A stretch of DNA of 64,000 nucleotides from Ruegeria spongiae (GTDB lineage Bacteria > Pseudomonadota > Alphaproteobacteria > Rhodobacterales > Rhodobacteraceae), in the NCBI RefSeq assembly GCF_023502395.1, contig NZ_JAMFMB010000009.1, positions 62,001-126,000 on the forward strand, given 5' to 3'. A model generated the notes under the pieces. The model saw only the letters and a program-made list of their open reading frames with translations. It ran no database searches and was not told the DNA's origin. Numbering within the stretch: the stretch's first letter is position 1; each line of letters starts with the position of its first letter. Shown here in pieces: positions 27,733-35,976 of the stretch. Both the position numbers and the translations under genes were made by a program.

Positions 27733-28616
27733 GCCAGCACGAGGAACAGAACAAGGCGGCCAATCACCAGCCGGGCGACCCCAACACCACCGGCCATAAA
27801 TGGGACGGGATCGAAGAGTTCGATAACCCGATGCCACGCTGGTGGCTCTGGACCTTCTATGCCACCATCCTCTGGGGCTTGATCTATACGATCGCATATC
27901 CGGCATGGCCTCTGGTCAATTCGGCGACCGCCGGTGTGCTGGGTTGGTCGACTCGCGCCGATGTCGCCTCGGAGATCGTGTCGGTCGAGGAAGCCAATGC
28001 CGAGATCAACGGTCGGCTGGCCGCGATCAAGATGGAAGACATTGCCGAAGACGCTGATCTGCATGGCTATGCGGTGTCCTCGGGTGCTGCGGTGTTCCGG
28101 ACCCGGTGCGCGCAGTGCCATGGGTCGGGTGCGGCAGGGGCGGTGGGCTATCCGAACCTGCTGGACGACGCCTGGCTCTGGGGTGGGGATATCGAGAATA
28201 TCCACCTGACCATCAGCCACGGCATCCGCAACGAGGACGACCCGGATGCCCGCTACTCCGAGATGCCCGCCTTTGGCCGTGACGAATTGCTGACGCCAGA
28301 AGAGATCGATCAGGCTGTAAATTATGTGATGTCGCTTTCAGGCACACCGCAGGACGCGGCTCAGGTCGAGGCCGGATCGGTGATATTCGCCGACAATTGC
28401 GCCGCCTGCCATATGGAGGACGCCACCGGTGATCCCGAGCAGGGTGCGCCGAACCTGGCAGATGCGATCTGGCTCTATGGCGGTGACTACGACACCGTGA
28501 AAGAGACTGTCACCAACAGCCGCTTCGGCGTCATGCCGTCCTGGCAGAGCCGTCTGACCGAGGCGCAGATCCGTGCGGTTGCCACCTATGTCCACCAGCT
28601 GGGCGGCGGTGAATAA
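27729..28616 (+). CDS. ccoP: cbb3-type cytochrome c oxidase subunit III, dihaem cytochrome c
   Basis: A 295-residue dihaem cytochrome c. An N-terminal segment [20 protein letters not shown] is the single CcoP membrane helix. Haem motifs are C127-AQ-C130-H131 and C224-AA-C227-H228. It accepts electrons from soluble or membrane-bound cytochrome c (such as the cy-type protein encoded at 12975) and passes them to CcoO. It closes the structural operon and is followed by two large stem-loops. Confidence 0.95.
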   Translation: MSQHEEQNKAANHQPGDPNTTGHKWDGIEEFDNPMPRWWLWTFYATILWGLIYTIAYPAWPLVNSATAGVLGWSTRADVASEIVSVEEANAEINGRLAAIKMEDIAEDADLHGYAVSSGAAVFRTRCAQCHGSGAAGAVGYPNLLDDAWLWGGDIENIHLTISHGIRNEDDPDARYSEMPAFGRDELLTPEEIDQAVNYVMSLSGTPQDAAQVEAGSVIFADNCAACHMEDATGDPEQGAPNLADAIWLYGGDYDTVKETVTNSRFGVMPSWQSRLTEAQIRAVATYVHQLGGGE

Positions 28617-28623
28617 ACAGAAT

Positions 28624-28701
28624 ACCTTCGGGCGGTGAAACGCCCGAAGGTCCGGTGTCGGCTGCTCGATCTGTTCGCGCGTTTCCTGAGTAGCCGACAC
28701 C
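28624..28701 (+). terminator. Tandem stem-loops after ccoP
   Basis: ACCTTCGGGCG-gtgaaa-CGCCCGAAGGT (28624-28651) is a perfect 11-pair stem. A second stem pairs GGTGTCGGCTGCTC (28654-28667) with GAGTAGCCGACACC (28688-28701), 14 pairs with one G-T. Neither has a strong T-tract, so termination may be factor-dependent, or the structures may protect the ccoNOQP 3' end. Confidence 0.55.
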
Positions 28702-28758
28702 TCCTTTCGCGAAAATAGACTTTAGATCCGCGCCGGTCCAGCACCCGTTTGGGGCGGC

Positions 28759-28920
28759 CTAAAGGTCGTTCAGGTCCACATCGCGCGGATTTTTCAACCA
28801 CCAATGACCCTCGGGCAGCCAGCGCCGCCGTTTCTTGGCCTTGGATCCAGGCATATCCCGAATATGCGGGGCGTTTGTGCGGGTGGCGGTCATGAACGAC
28901 CGGGCAAACACTGTAAGCAT
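28759..28920 (-). CDS. Small basic hypothetical protein inside the cbb3 cluster
   Basis: A 53-residue protein, MLTVFARSFMTATRTNAPHI at its start, then a lysine/arginine run (SKAKKRRRW) and LPEGHWWLKNPRDVDLNDL. I do not recognise the family. AGGAGA lies six bases before the ATG on the minus strand, a strong ribosome-binding site that sets the start at 28920. It is divergent from the LysR gene at 29021, and the 100-base gap contains an FNR-like core. No membrane segment, signal peptide or cysteine is present; the tryptophans and the acidic tail suggest a small folded or RNA/protein-binding peptide, which is only a guess. Confidence 0.6.
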   Translation of the reverse strand: MLTVFARSFMTATRTNAPHIRDMPGSKAKKRRRWLPEGHWWLKNPRDVDLNDL

Positions 28921-28942
28921 GGTCTGTCTCCTGTAGAGCGTA

Positions 28943-28956
28943 TTGACTGGATTCAA
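28943..28956. promoter_or_regulatory. FNR/Crp-like core between the 53-residue gene and LysR
   Basis: TTGACTGGATTCAA has the intact TTGA-N6-TCAA core but differs from the three clearer FNR boxes at one outer position. It lies 23 bases before the 53-residue gene start and 64 before the LysR start. Confidence 0.4.
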
Positions 28957-29020
28957 GATTGCCATCTGGCGCAAAAAATGCGACTCAATTACCATTCGTA
29001 TCTGTAAGCAAGAGTTACAT

Positions 29021-29896
29021 ATGGATTGGAAGGAACTTCCGCCGCTTGCGTCATTGAGAGCCTTTTCAGCCTTTGCTGAAAGGCGAAATGTCACTCGGGC
29101 CGGGGAAGCGCTGAATGTAAGCCATGCCGCCATAAGCCAGCAATTGCGCGCGTTGGAAAGCCACCTTGGCGTCGCCTTGCTGGATCGCAGCGGAAAATCC
29201 CTGACCCTGACGCCGGATGGCGAGCATCTGGCGCGAGCCTTGCAGCTTGGCTTCGGGGCCATCGGGACCGCCATCGCGGATGTGACAAAATCCGGCGCGG
29301 ATCGCCCGGTGCATGTCTCGCTCACATCAACCTTCGCGGCGTCCTGGCTGATGCCCCGTCTGCCTGCCTTCCGTCTTGATCATCCCGAGGTCAGCCTGAT
29401 CCTGGAGCCCACGCCGGAGCTGGTCGACCTGCGCCCCGGCGGCGTCGATGTGGCGATCCGCTACGGATCGGGTGGATGGGCCGGGGTTCAGGCGCAGATG
29501 CTGCTGCAAACCCCGATCGTTCTCGTCGCCGCGCCAGAGCTGTTGGGGGGCAAGAGTGACTGGACGCCTGCGGAACTGGCGCATCTGCCCTGGCTGGAAG
29601 AGATCGGAACCACCGAGGCTTCGACCTGGCTGGCCGGGCGCGGGGCCGCGCTGGACCCGGCGGCAGGGCGCATCACCCTCCCTGGGAACCTGATGCTGGA
29701 CGGGGTGCGCGCCGGGCAGGGTGTCACCATCACGGTGCGGCATTTCGTCAGGCAGGACATCCAGTCGGGCCGCCTTGTCGAGCTTTATGTCGAACCCGAT
29801 ACCCGCGGATATTACATCGTTTCAAGGCAGGTACCGCTGCGACCAACCGTCAAGACCTTCATTGCGTGGCTGAAGCGGCAGGCGGGCGCGTTGTGA
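29021..29896 (+). CDS. LysR-family transcriptional regulator, GcvA-like
   Basis: A 291-residue LysR regulator. The N-terminal winged helix begins PPLASLRAFSAFAERRNVTR and continues GEALNVSHAAISQQLRALE, the GcvA/AmpR subgroup pattern. The effector domain follows from about residue 95. It separates ccoNOQP from ccoGHIS, which are usually adjacent, and diverges from the 53-residue gene. It may control that neighbour, the normal LysR habit. No glycine-cleavage gene is near, so the GcvA resemblance is structural only. Confidence 0.88.
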   Translation: MDWKELPPLASLRAFSAFAERRNVTRAGEALNVSHAAISQQLRALESHLGVALLDRSGKSLTLTPDGEHLARALQLGFGAIGTAIADVTKSGADRPVHVSLTSTFAASWLMPRLPAFRLDHPEVSLILEPTPELVDLRPGGVDVAIRYGSGGWAGVQAQMLLQTPIVLVAAPELLGGKSDWTPAELAHLPWLEEIGTTEASTWLAGRGAALDPAAGRITLPGNLMLDGVRAGQGVTITVRHFVRQDIQSGRLVELYVEPDTRGYYIVSRQVPLRPTVKTFIAWLKRQAGAL

Positions 29897-29922
29897 CAAA
29901 AGGTGATTATACGATGCGCGTT

Positions 29923-29936
29923 TTGACCCATATCAA
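29923..29936. promoter_or_regulatory. FNR box upstream of ccoG
   Basis: TTGACCCATATCAA, TTGAC-N4-ATCAA, lies 66 bases before the ccoG GTG. It implies that the assembly operon ccoGHIS is under FnrL, like ccoNOQP. Confidence 0.83.
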
Positions 29937-30001
29937 AGTCTGATCTGTTATGATTTGTGAGAAGGTGCTGAATCCCATCCTCTCTTAACCGGAGCATTTG
30001 C

Positions 30002-31429
30002 GTGAACGACCCCCAGCCCGCCCCCAGCCTCTACGCTGCCAGGGAGCCGATTTTCCCCCGCCGTGTCTCCGGCCCGTTCCGCAATCTGAAATGGATCATC
30101 CTGGCGGTGACGCTGGGCATCTACTACCTGACGCCCTGGATCCGCTGGGACCGGGGGCCAAGCCTGCCGGATCAGGCGGTGCTGCTGGATATGGCCAATC
30201 GCCGGTTCTATTTCTTCTGGATCGAGATTTGGCCGCATGAGTTCTACTTTGTCGCCGGTTTGCTGATCATGGCAGGGCTGGGCCTGTTCCTGTTCACCTC
30301 GGCGCTGGGCAGGGTCTGGTGCGGCTATGCCTGCCCGCAAACCGTCTGGACCGACCTGTTCATCCTGGTCGAGCGCTGGATTGAAGGCGACCGGAACGCG
30401 CGGCTGCGTCTGCACCGCCAGAAGAAGATGGATCTGCGAAAGGTCCGGTTGCGGCTTACCAAATGGGGGGTCTGGCTGCTGATCGGTCTGGCGACCGGCG
30501 GGGCCTGGGTGTTCTATTTTGCCGACGCGCCGACATTGGCGCGTGATCTGGTCACCGGTCAGGCCCATCCCATCGCCTACACCACCATGGCGATCCTGAC
30601 CGCCACCACTTTCTTTTTTGGCGGTTTCGCACGCGAGCAAATCTGCATCTATGCCTGCCCCTGGCCCCGTATCCAGGCCGCGATGATGGATGAGGATACA
30701 CTGGTCGTCGGGTATCGCGACTGGCGCGGCGAGCCGCGCGGCAAGGGCAAGCGAACAGCAGACAGCGAGCTGGGCGATTGCATCGACTGCATGGCCTGCG
30801 TGAATGTCTGCCCGGTGGGCATCGACATTCGGGATGGCCAGCAGATGGAGTGCATCACCTGCGCGCTCTGTATCGACGCCTGTGACGACATGATGGCCAA
30901 GATCGGCAAGCCGCGCGGGCTGATCGACTACATGGCGCTGTCGGACGAGGCCAGTGAGCGCGCCGGTAAACCGCCCCGGAACATCTGGAAGCATATCCTG
31001 CGGCCGCGTACGATCATGTATACCTCGATGTGGTCGTTGGTCGGGGTCGGGCTGCTCTTTGCGCTGTTTATTCGCTCGGATATCGAGTTGACGGTCGCGC
31101 CGGTGCGCAATCCGACTTTCGTGACCCTGTCCGATGGGTCGATCCGAAACACCTATGACGTGCGGCTGCGCAACAAACATGGCGAAGACCGTCCGTTCCT
31201 GCTGTCGGTCAGGGGTGATCCGGCGATGCGCATCCAGCTTGAGGGCACGCCCTATGATTCGGTCACTGTCCCGGCCAATACCGCCTATCTGCAACGGGTC
31301 TATATCGTGACGCCCAAAGGTGCGGCTCCGTCGGACCGGGCCAATACCCCGGCGCGGATCTGGGTCGAGGATCTGACCAATGGCGAGCGCGCTCACAAGG
31401 ACACCACGTTCAACGGACGGGGGAACTGA
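30002..31429 (+). CDS. ccoG: cbb3 oxidase assembly protein CcoG (RdxA/FixG)
   Basis: A 475-residue polytopic iron-sulfur membrane protein. Two ferredoxin-type motifs are intact: Cys260, 263, 266, 270 and Cys284, 287, 290, 294; additional cysteines lie in CGYACPQTVW and CIYACPWPR. CcoG proteins reduce copper(II) for oxidase assembly. The C-terminal periplasmic domain has an Ig-like composition. The start is GTG, preceded by a modest GGAG. It is first in ccoGHIS. Confidence 0.93.
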   Translation: MNDPQPAPSLYAAREPIFPRRVSGPFRNLKWIILAVTLGIYYLTPWIRWDRGPSLPDQAVLLDMANRRFYFFWIEIWPHEFYFVAGLLIMAGLGLFLFTSALGRVWCGYACPQTVWTDLFILVERWIEGDRNARLRLHRQKKMDLRKVRLRLTKWGVWLLIGLATGGAWVFYFADAPTLARDLVTGQAHPIAYTTMAILTATTFFFGGFAREQICIYACPWPRIQAAMMDEDTLVVGYRDWRGEPRGKGKRTADSELGDCIDCMACVNVCPVGIDIRDGQQMECITCALCIDACDDMMAKIGKPRGLIDYMALSDEASERAGKPPRNIWKHILRPRTIMYTSMWSLVGVGLLFALFIRSDIELTVAPVRNPTFVTLSDGSIRNTYDVRLRNKHGEDRPFLLSVRGDPAMRIQLEGTPYDSVTVPANTAYLQRVYIVTPKGAAPSDRANTPARIWVEDLTNGERAHKDTTFNGRGN

Positions 31430-31431
31430 GC

Positions 31432-31890
31432 ATGGCGGAGCGCAAACTCACCGGCAAACATGTCGCCGCGATCTTTGTTGGTGCATTTGGCGTCATCATC
31501 GCGGTGAATCTGGTGCTGGCCTTCAGCGCGGTGCGGACGTTTCCGGGCCTCGAGGTCAAAAACTCCTATGTGGAGTCGCAGCAATTCGACGACAAGCGCG
31601 ATGCGCAAGAGGCGCTGGGCTGGACCGTCGCCGCTGAGGCGCAGGATGGGATGGTTGTACTGTCGATCACCGACAGCAACGGCCATCCGGTCGAGGTGTC
31701 GGACCTGAGCGCGGTGCTGGGCCGTGCCACCCATGTGAAAGAGGATATGGCGCCCGAATTCCGTTTTGACGGGTCCGCCTATGTCGCGAAAGCTGAGCTG
31801 GGCAAAGGCAACTGGAACATCCGCATGATGGCCAAATCCGCCGATGGCACCCCATTCAGCCAGCGCGTCGTGCTGCGGGTGAAAGGGTAA
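31432..31890 (+). CDS. ccoH: cbb3 oxidase assembly protein CcoH (FixH)
   Basis: A 152-residue FixH-family protein. One N-terminal helix (VAAIFVGAFGVIIAVNLVLA) is followed by KNSYVESQQFDDKRDAQEALGW, the conserved FixH block, and a periplasmic beta-rich domain. It helps stabilise and assemble the oxidase subunits. It starts two bases after ccoG and is three bases from ccoI. Confidence 0.9.
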   Translation: MAERKLTGKHVAAIFVGAFGVIIAVNLVLAFSAVRTFPGLEVKNSYVESQQFDDKRDAQEALGWTVAAEAQDGMVVLSITDSNGHPVEVSDLSAVLGRATHVKEDMAPEFRFDGSAYVAKAELGKGNWNIRMMAKSADGTPFSQRVVLRVKG

Positions 31891-31893
31891 CCC

Positions 31894-34071
31894 GTGACCG
31901 CTCAACTGCGACAGACAGCCGCTGCCTGCCCGGCTTGTGTCGCCGCTCCGGCGCAGGTGGCCGAGCCCGCGGTGCAGGATGCCCGGATCGCGCTGTCTTT
32001 GCCCGGCATCCACTGTCAGGCCTGTATTGCCAATGTCGAACGCGCGCTGAACGCGGTGCCCGGCGTTGATAGCGCGCGGGTGAACCTGACGCTGAAACGC
32101 GCGCAGATCGAGGCCGTACCGGACATGCAGGCCGACCAATTGATCGGGGTTCTGGAACAGGCCGGATACGAGGCGCATGAGCTTGACCCCGGCGCGCTGT
32201 CCGCGACGCAAACGGACAAGGCGGGTCGCGATCTGCTGATGCGGCTGGCAGTGGCCGGGTTCGCCTCGATGAATGTGATGTTGCTGTCGGTCTCGGTCTG
32301 GTCCGGGGCCAGTGACGCCACGCGGGACATGTTCCACTGGATATCGGCGGCGATTGCGCTGCCCGCGATCGCCTTTTCGGCGCGGCCTTTCTTTGTGAAC
32401 GCCTGGAGCGCGCTGCGCGTGCGGCGGCTGAACATGGATGTGCCCATCGTGCTGGCGATCGGGCTGGCGCTGGTCACGTCGCTTTGGGAAACCTCGCTGA
32501 GCGGCGAGCACGCCTATTTCGACGCTGCGCTGACGCTGACCTTCTTTTTGCTGGCGGGCCGATACCTCGATCATCGGACCCGGGCTGTGGCCCGCTCTGC
32601 TGCCGAGGAACTGGCCGCGCTGGAAGTCCATCGCGCGGTCCGGCTGACCGAGGCGGGTGAAGAACAGGTTGCCGTCGCCGACCTTGCGCCCGGCGATCTG
32701 GTGCTGGTGCGGCCTGGCGGGCGGATGCCGGTGGATGGTGAGATCACCGAAGGGCGCTCGGAACTGGACCGCTCGCTGCTGACCGGGGAAACCCTGCCGG
32801 TCTACGCCGAACCGGGGCTCTCGGTCAGCGCGGGCGAGGTCAATCTGACCGGCCCGCTGACCGTGCGTGCGACCGCCGTGGGGCAAGAGACTTCGCTGCA
32901 CCGCATGGCCGATCTGGTGGCGATCGCCGAGTCGGGGCGTTCGCGTTACACTTCGCTGGCCGATAGCGCCGCCAAGCTTTACGCGCCCGGCGTGCATATC
33001 CTGTCAGCGCTCAGTTTTCTGGGCTGGTACCTCTATTCCGGCGATCTGCGTGTTGCGCTCAACATTGCCGCCGCTGTCCTGATCATTACCTGCCCCTGCG
33101 CGCTGGGTCTTGCCGTGCCTGCGGTGACCACTGCGGCCTCGGGGCGATTGTTCCGCAAAGGGATGTTGATCAAACACGCCACGGCGCTGGAACGGTTGGC
33201 CGAGGTCGACACGGTGGTGTTCGACAAGACAGGCACGTTGACTGCAGGCACACCCGAGCTTGTGAACCTGGTCGATATTCCCCTGCGTGTGGCGCAAATC
33301 GCGCTGGCTCTGGCGCAGGCGTCGTCGCATCCGCTTTCGGTGTCGATCGCCTCTGCGGCGACCAAGGCGGGGATCGTGCCCGTCGAAATCACCGACATCG
33401 AAGAGGTGCCGGGCTTTGGCACGCAAGGGGTTTTTGAGGGGCAGCGAGTCCGGCTGGGCCGGGGGGCTTGGGTCGGAGCGGAACCCGGCACGCAGACGGC
33501 CGCCTGGCTGGCCATCGGGTCAGAGACGCCCCGCGCGTTCCTGTTCCATGACGCTCTTCGGCCCGGCGCGGCCGAGGCGGTGACGGCGCTGCAGCGGGCG
33601 GGCAAGGATGTGCGGCTGATCTCCGGCGACACACGCCCTGCTGTTGAGGCGCTGGCCGACCGTCTGGGCATCAAGATATGGCAGGCCGAAGCGCTGCCCG
33701 AGGACAAGGCGCAACGGGTCCGCGACCTGACCGATCAGGGCCACAAGGTTCTGATGGTGGGCGACGGGTTGAACGACACGGCGGCTTTGGCGGCGGCGCA
33801 TGTGTCGATCTCACCCGCCTCGGCGCTGGATGCGGCGCGGGTGGCGTCGGACATCGTGCTGTTGGGTCATGACCTGTCACCACTGGCCGATGCCTGTGCC
33901 ACGGCGCAAAAGGCCACACGACGCATCCGCGAGAACTTTCGCATCGCGACGGTGTATAACGTGATTGCCGTGCCGCTGGCGGTGGCCGGGTTTGCGACGC
34001 CTCTTATTGCCGCATTGGCGATGTCGGCCTCTTCGATTACAGTATCTCTCAACGCGCTGCGCCTGAGGTAA
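31894..34071 (+). CDS. ccoI: Copper-transporting P1B-type ATPase CcoI (FixI)
   Basis: A 725-residue P-type ATPase that exports copper for CuB insertion in the cbb3 oxidase. An N-terminal CPAC (12-15) and a heavy-metal domain motif C41-QA-C44 in GIHCQACIANVERAL are followed by the membrane copper site CPCALGLAVP, the phosphorylation motif DKTGTLT, and GDGLNDTAALAAAHVS near the C-terminus. All catalytic elements are intact. The start is GTG. It is coupled to ccoS with a three-base gap. Confidence 0.95.
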   Translation: MTAQLRQTAAACPACVAAPAQVAEPAVQDARIALSLPGIHCQACIANVERALNAVPGVDSARVNLTLKRAQIEAVPDMQADQLIGVLEQAGYEAHELDPGALSATQTDKAGRDLLMRLAVAGFASMNVMLLSVSVWSGASDATRDMFHWISAAIALPAIAFSARPFFVNAWSALRVRRLNMDVPIVLAIGLALVTSLWETSLSGEHAYFDAALTLTFFLLAGRYLDHRTRAVARSAAEELAALEVHRAVRLTEAGEEQVAVADLAPGDLVLVRPGGRMPVDGEITEGRSELDRSLLTGETLPVYAEPGLSVSAGEVNLTGPLTVRATAVGQETSLHRMADLVAIAESGRSRYTSLADSAAKLYAPGVHILSALSFLGWYLYSGDLRVALNIAAAVLIITCPCALGLAVPAVTTAASGRLFRKGMLIKHATALERLAEVDTVVFDKTGTLTAGTPELVNLVDIPLRVAQIALALAQASSHPLSVSIASAATKAGIVPVEITDIEEVPGFGTQGVFEGQRVRLGRGAWVGAEPGTQTAAWLAIGSETPRAFLFHDALRPGAAEAVTALQRAGKDVRLISGDTRPAVEALADRLGIKIWQAEALPEDKAQRVRDLTDQGHKVLMVGDGLNDTAALAAAHVSISPASALDAARVASDIVLLGHDLSPLADACATAQKATRRIRENFRIATVYNVIAVPLAVAGFATPLIAALAMSASSITVSLNALRLR

Positions 34072-34074
34072 GTG

Positions 34075-34233
34075 ATGAATATCCTGACCTATCTGATCCC
34101 GATCTCGCTGCTTCTGGGCGGTGCCGGGCTGCTGGGGTTCATCTATACGGTGCGCAGCAATCAATATGACGATCCCGAGGGCGACGCGCGCCGCATTCTG
34201 AGCGATGAATGGGACGATCAGCCGAAACCGTGA
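34075..34233 (+). CDS. ccoS: cbb3 oxidase assembly protein CcoS
   Basis: A 52-residue protein beginning MNILTYLIPISLLLGGAGLL, one membrane helix followed by FIYTVRSNQYDDPEGDARRI, the usual CcoS sequence. CcoS is needed for cofactor insertion into CcoN. It begins three bases after ccoI and ends the ccoGHIS operon; the secE promoter lies directly downstream. Confidence 0.93.
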   Translation: MNILTYLIPISLLLGGAGLLGFIYTVRSNQYDDPEGDARRILSDEWDDQPKP

Positions 34234-34263
34234 CCTCGCTGCGTGATCCCCTGCAGGCAGCCC

Positions 34264-34292
34264 TTGAAATCGCCGCAATGCCCGGCTATGTC
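34264..34292 (+). promoter_or_regulatory. Sigma-70-type promoter for secE
   Basis: TTGAAA (34264-34269), 17 bases, TATGTC (34287-34292), placing a start near 34299, about 27 bases before the secE ATG. It separates the housekeeping genes from the FNR-controlled operon. Confidence 0.6.
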
Positions 34293-34325
34293 CCGCCCAT
34301 CCGCTAGCAGAGAGACGTGTGCCAC

Positions 34326-34523
34326 ATGGCTATCACCAACCCGATCCAGTTCATCCAGCAGGTCCGCGCCGAGGTTTCCAAGGTCGTCTGGCCGACCCGC
34401 CGCGAGGTTCTGCTGACCACGGTGATGGTGTTCATCATGGCGGCCCTGACGGCAGTTTTCTTTGCGCTGGTTGATCTTGGCATCCGCAGCGGGCTGCAGG
34501 CCGTTCTGGGCGCGTTCAACTAA
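34326..34523 (+). CDS. secE: Preprotein translocase subunit SecE
   Basis: A 65-residue SecE with the conserved EVSKVVWPTRREVLLTT amphipathic region and one C-terminal membrane helix. It clamps the SecY channel. The short form with a single helix is normal outside gammaproteobacteria. The ATG at 34326 is preferred to a GTG at 34317; no strong ribosome-binding site is visible for either. It precedes nusG as in most bacteria. Confidence 0.95.
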   Translation: MAITNPIQFIQQVRAEVSKVVWPTRREVLLTTVMVFIMAALTAVFFALVDLGIRSGLQAVLGAFN

Positions 34524-34604
34524 ACCACCCCCGGTTTCTTCCCGATCCCTCTTGCGTATCGGGGGCGCTCGGGCTAGGTCAGCGCCACCCTTCGGGATGG
34601 GCGT

Positions 34605-34633
34605 GCGGCGATTCGAGTTGCGCGCCGCTTTTT
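34605..34633 (+). terminator. Possible attenuator hairpin between secE and nusG
   Basis: GCGGCG (34605-34610) pairs with CGCCGC (34623-34628) across a 12-base loop and is followed by TTTTT. The stem is short, so partial termination is the most that can be suggested. Confidence 0.35.
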
Positions 34634-34729
34634 GTTCCGGTGGAAGCGGCATTGCCGCACAAGAGATTTCAATGACAGATGCGGTTCGGCAGACGGGCCC
34701 ATCGCAAGCAAGACAAGGACGGCAAGTTC

Positions 34730-35263
34730 ATGGCGAAACGGTGGTACTCGGTCAGCGTTCTCTCGAATTTCGAGAAGAAGATCGCAGAGCAGATCCGCAC
34801 CTCGGTCGCAGAGCTTGGGCTTGAGGACGAGATCGACGAGGTTCTGGTGCCCACCGAAGAGGTGATCGAAGTGCGCCGGGGCAAGAAGGTTACCACCGAG
34901 CGCCGCTTCATGCCCGGTTACGTTCTGGTGCATATGGAGATGTCCGATCAGGGCTATCACCTGGTCAACTCGATCAACCGCGTTACCGGCTTTCTAGGGC
35001 CGCAGGGCCGCCCGATGCCGATGCGCGACGCCGAGGTCAACCAGATCCTGAACCGCGTTCAGGAGGGCGAAGACGCGCCCAAGCTGTTGATCTCCTTCGA
35101 GATCGGCGAGAAGGTCAAGGTCAACGACGGCCCGTTCGAGGATTTCGACGGCATGGTTGAAGGCGTCGACGACGACAACCAGAAGCTCAAGGTCACCGTC
35201 TCGATCTTTGGCCGCGAAACCCCGGTCGAGCTGGACTTCACGCAGGTCACCAAGCAGGGCTGA
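34730..35263 (+). CDS. nusG: Transcription termination/antitermination factor NusG
   Basis: A 177-residue NusG. The N-terminal NGN domain begins MAKRWYSVSVLSNFEKKIAE and contains RRFMPGYVLVHMEM and VTGFLG; the C-terminal KOW domain includes FEIGEKVKVNDGPFEDFDG. NusG binds RNA polymerase and couples it to Rho or the ribosome. The ATG at 34730 gives the usual N-terminus. A strong terminator follows it, so rplK is not simply co-transcribed with nusG here. Confidence 0.96.
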   Translation: MAKRWYSVSVLSNFEKKIAEQIRTSVAELGLEDEIDEVLVPTEEVIEVRRGKKVTTERRFMPGYVLVHMEMSDQGYHLVNSINRVTGFLGPQGRPMPMRDAEVNQILNRVQEGEDAPKLLISFEIGEKVKVNDGPFEDFDGMVEGVDDDNQKLKVTVSIFGRETPVELDFTQVTKQG

Positions 35264-35285
35264 GACGCTTTCCGTCGAATTTTTC

Positions 35286-35320
35286 AACGCCGCGATGCCA
35301 CGGGCAACGCGGCGTTTTTT
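35286..35320 (+). terminator. Rho-independent terminator after nusG
   Basis: AACGCCGCG (35286-35294) pairs with CGCGGCGTT (35308-35316) and is followed by a T run. A nine-pair stem with a 13-base loop. Confidence 0.85.
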
Positions 35321-35457
35321 GTGTCCGCAGAGCGGGACGAAGCTGCCTTTCGCTGCGGCTGCGCCAATGACTGCAATTCAAAAATTCAGCGAGATTAGTT
35401 CTTGCTGTCATGTTATTTTCAACTATTCGTCAACATGAACATGTAGGCAGAGAGTTG

Positions 35458-35751
35458 ATGGAAAGCACAGTTACTACTTCAGCCAACGGGAACAGTTGGG
35501 AAATTGTTCCGGCCAACACGGTAGCAGGAATTATCCTCGGCGTATTGTTCATCTATCTGTTTTTCCGCCACTTCATGTTTGTGCTCATGTTCGTGGACTT
35601 AATTCTGAGTTGGTTGCGTAAGTTCAACTGGTTCCCCAAAGAGGGGAAGCGCATGAAAACATTTATCCATTGGGTCATCGCGCTAACGCTGTTTCTAGGG
35701 TTTTTATTAATAGCTGGATCGGCAGGCTGGCTAGAGTTCATTCCGCAATAA
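35458..35751 (+). CDS. Hypothetical two-helix membrane protein inserted between nusG and rplK
   Basis: A 97-residue protein of unknown family. It has a polar N-terminus (MESTVTTSANGNSWEIVPAN), a first hydrophobic stretch (VAGIILGVLFIYLFF) running on through FMFVLMFVDLIL, a basic loop with WLRKFNWFPKEGKRMK, and a second helix (VIALTLFLGFLLIAGSAGW). The coding sequence is clearly AT-richer than its neighbours and uses many A/T-ending codons, a sign of acquisition. AGAGAG precedes the ATG at 35458; an in-frame start at 35410 is less likely. It lies between a terminator and the rplK leader, in the same orientation. It could be a toxin-like or phage/immunity membrane peptide, but no motif supports that. 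Confidence 0.6.
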   Translation: MESTVTTSANGNSWEIVPANTVAGIILGVLFIYLFFRHFMFVLMFVDLILSWLRKFNWFPKEGKRMKTFIHWVIALTLFLGFLLIAGSAGWLEFIPQ

Positions 35752-35899
35752 CGGCCATTGGCGCGCGCTGCAGCATTTGGAACTTTGGGCTCGAAGCATT
35801 CATCCAAGATGGTTGGACCAGCCACTTGCCAACCCTTCCATTCCGCTATACATGCCGCCTCTATCGTCTTCGGGCGAGATTCTCTCGTGGGAGATTGCA

Positions 35900-35956
35900 G
35901 GGATCGCGATCCCGGATCGGACCACGCAACATAATCTGGGTGAAACGCGTTTCACC
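35900..35956. promoter_or_regulatory. Two perfect palindromes in the rplK leader
   Basis: GGGATCGCGATCCC (35900-35913) and GGTGAAACGCGTTTCACC (35939-35956) are perfect palindromes of 14 and 18 bases. The second ends 20 bases before the rplK ATG, just ahead of the GAAAGGA ribosome-binding site. They may bind a dimeric regulator or fold in RNA. Confidence 0.5.
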
Positions 35957-35976
35957 TTAGTTGAAAGGAAATCCAA

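Noticed and set aside
34234-34325. A tRNA-Trp gene, often found before secE
   Set aside because: The gap is 92 bases and contains a promoter, with no cloverleaf or TTCGA T-arm visible. No tRNA or rRNA was recognised elsewhere in the window.
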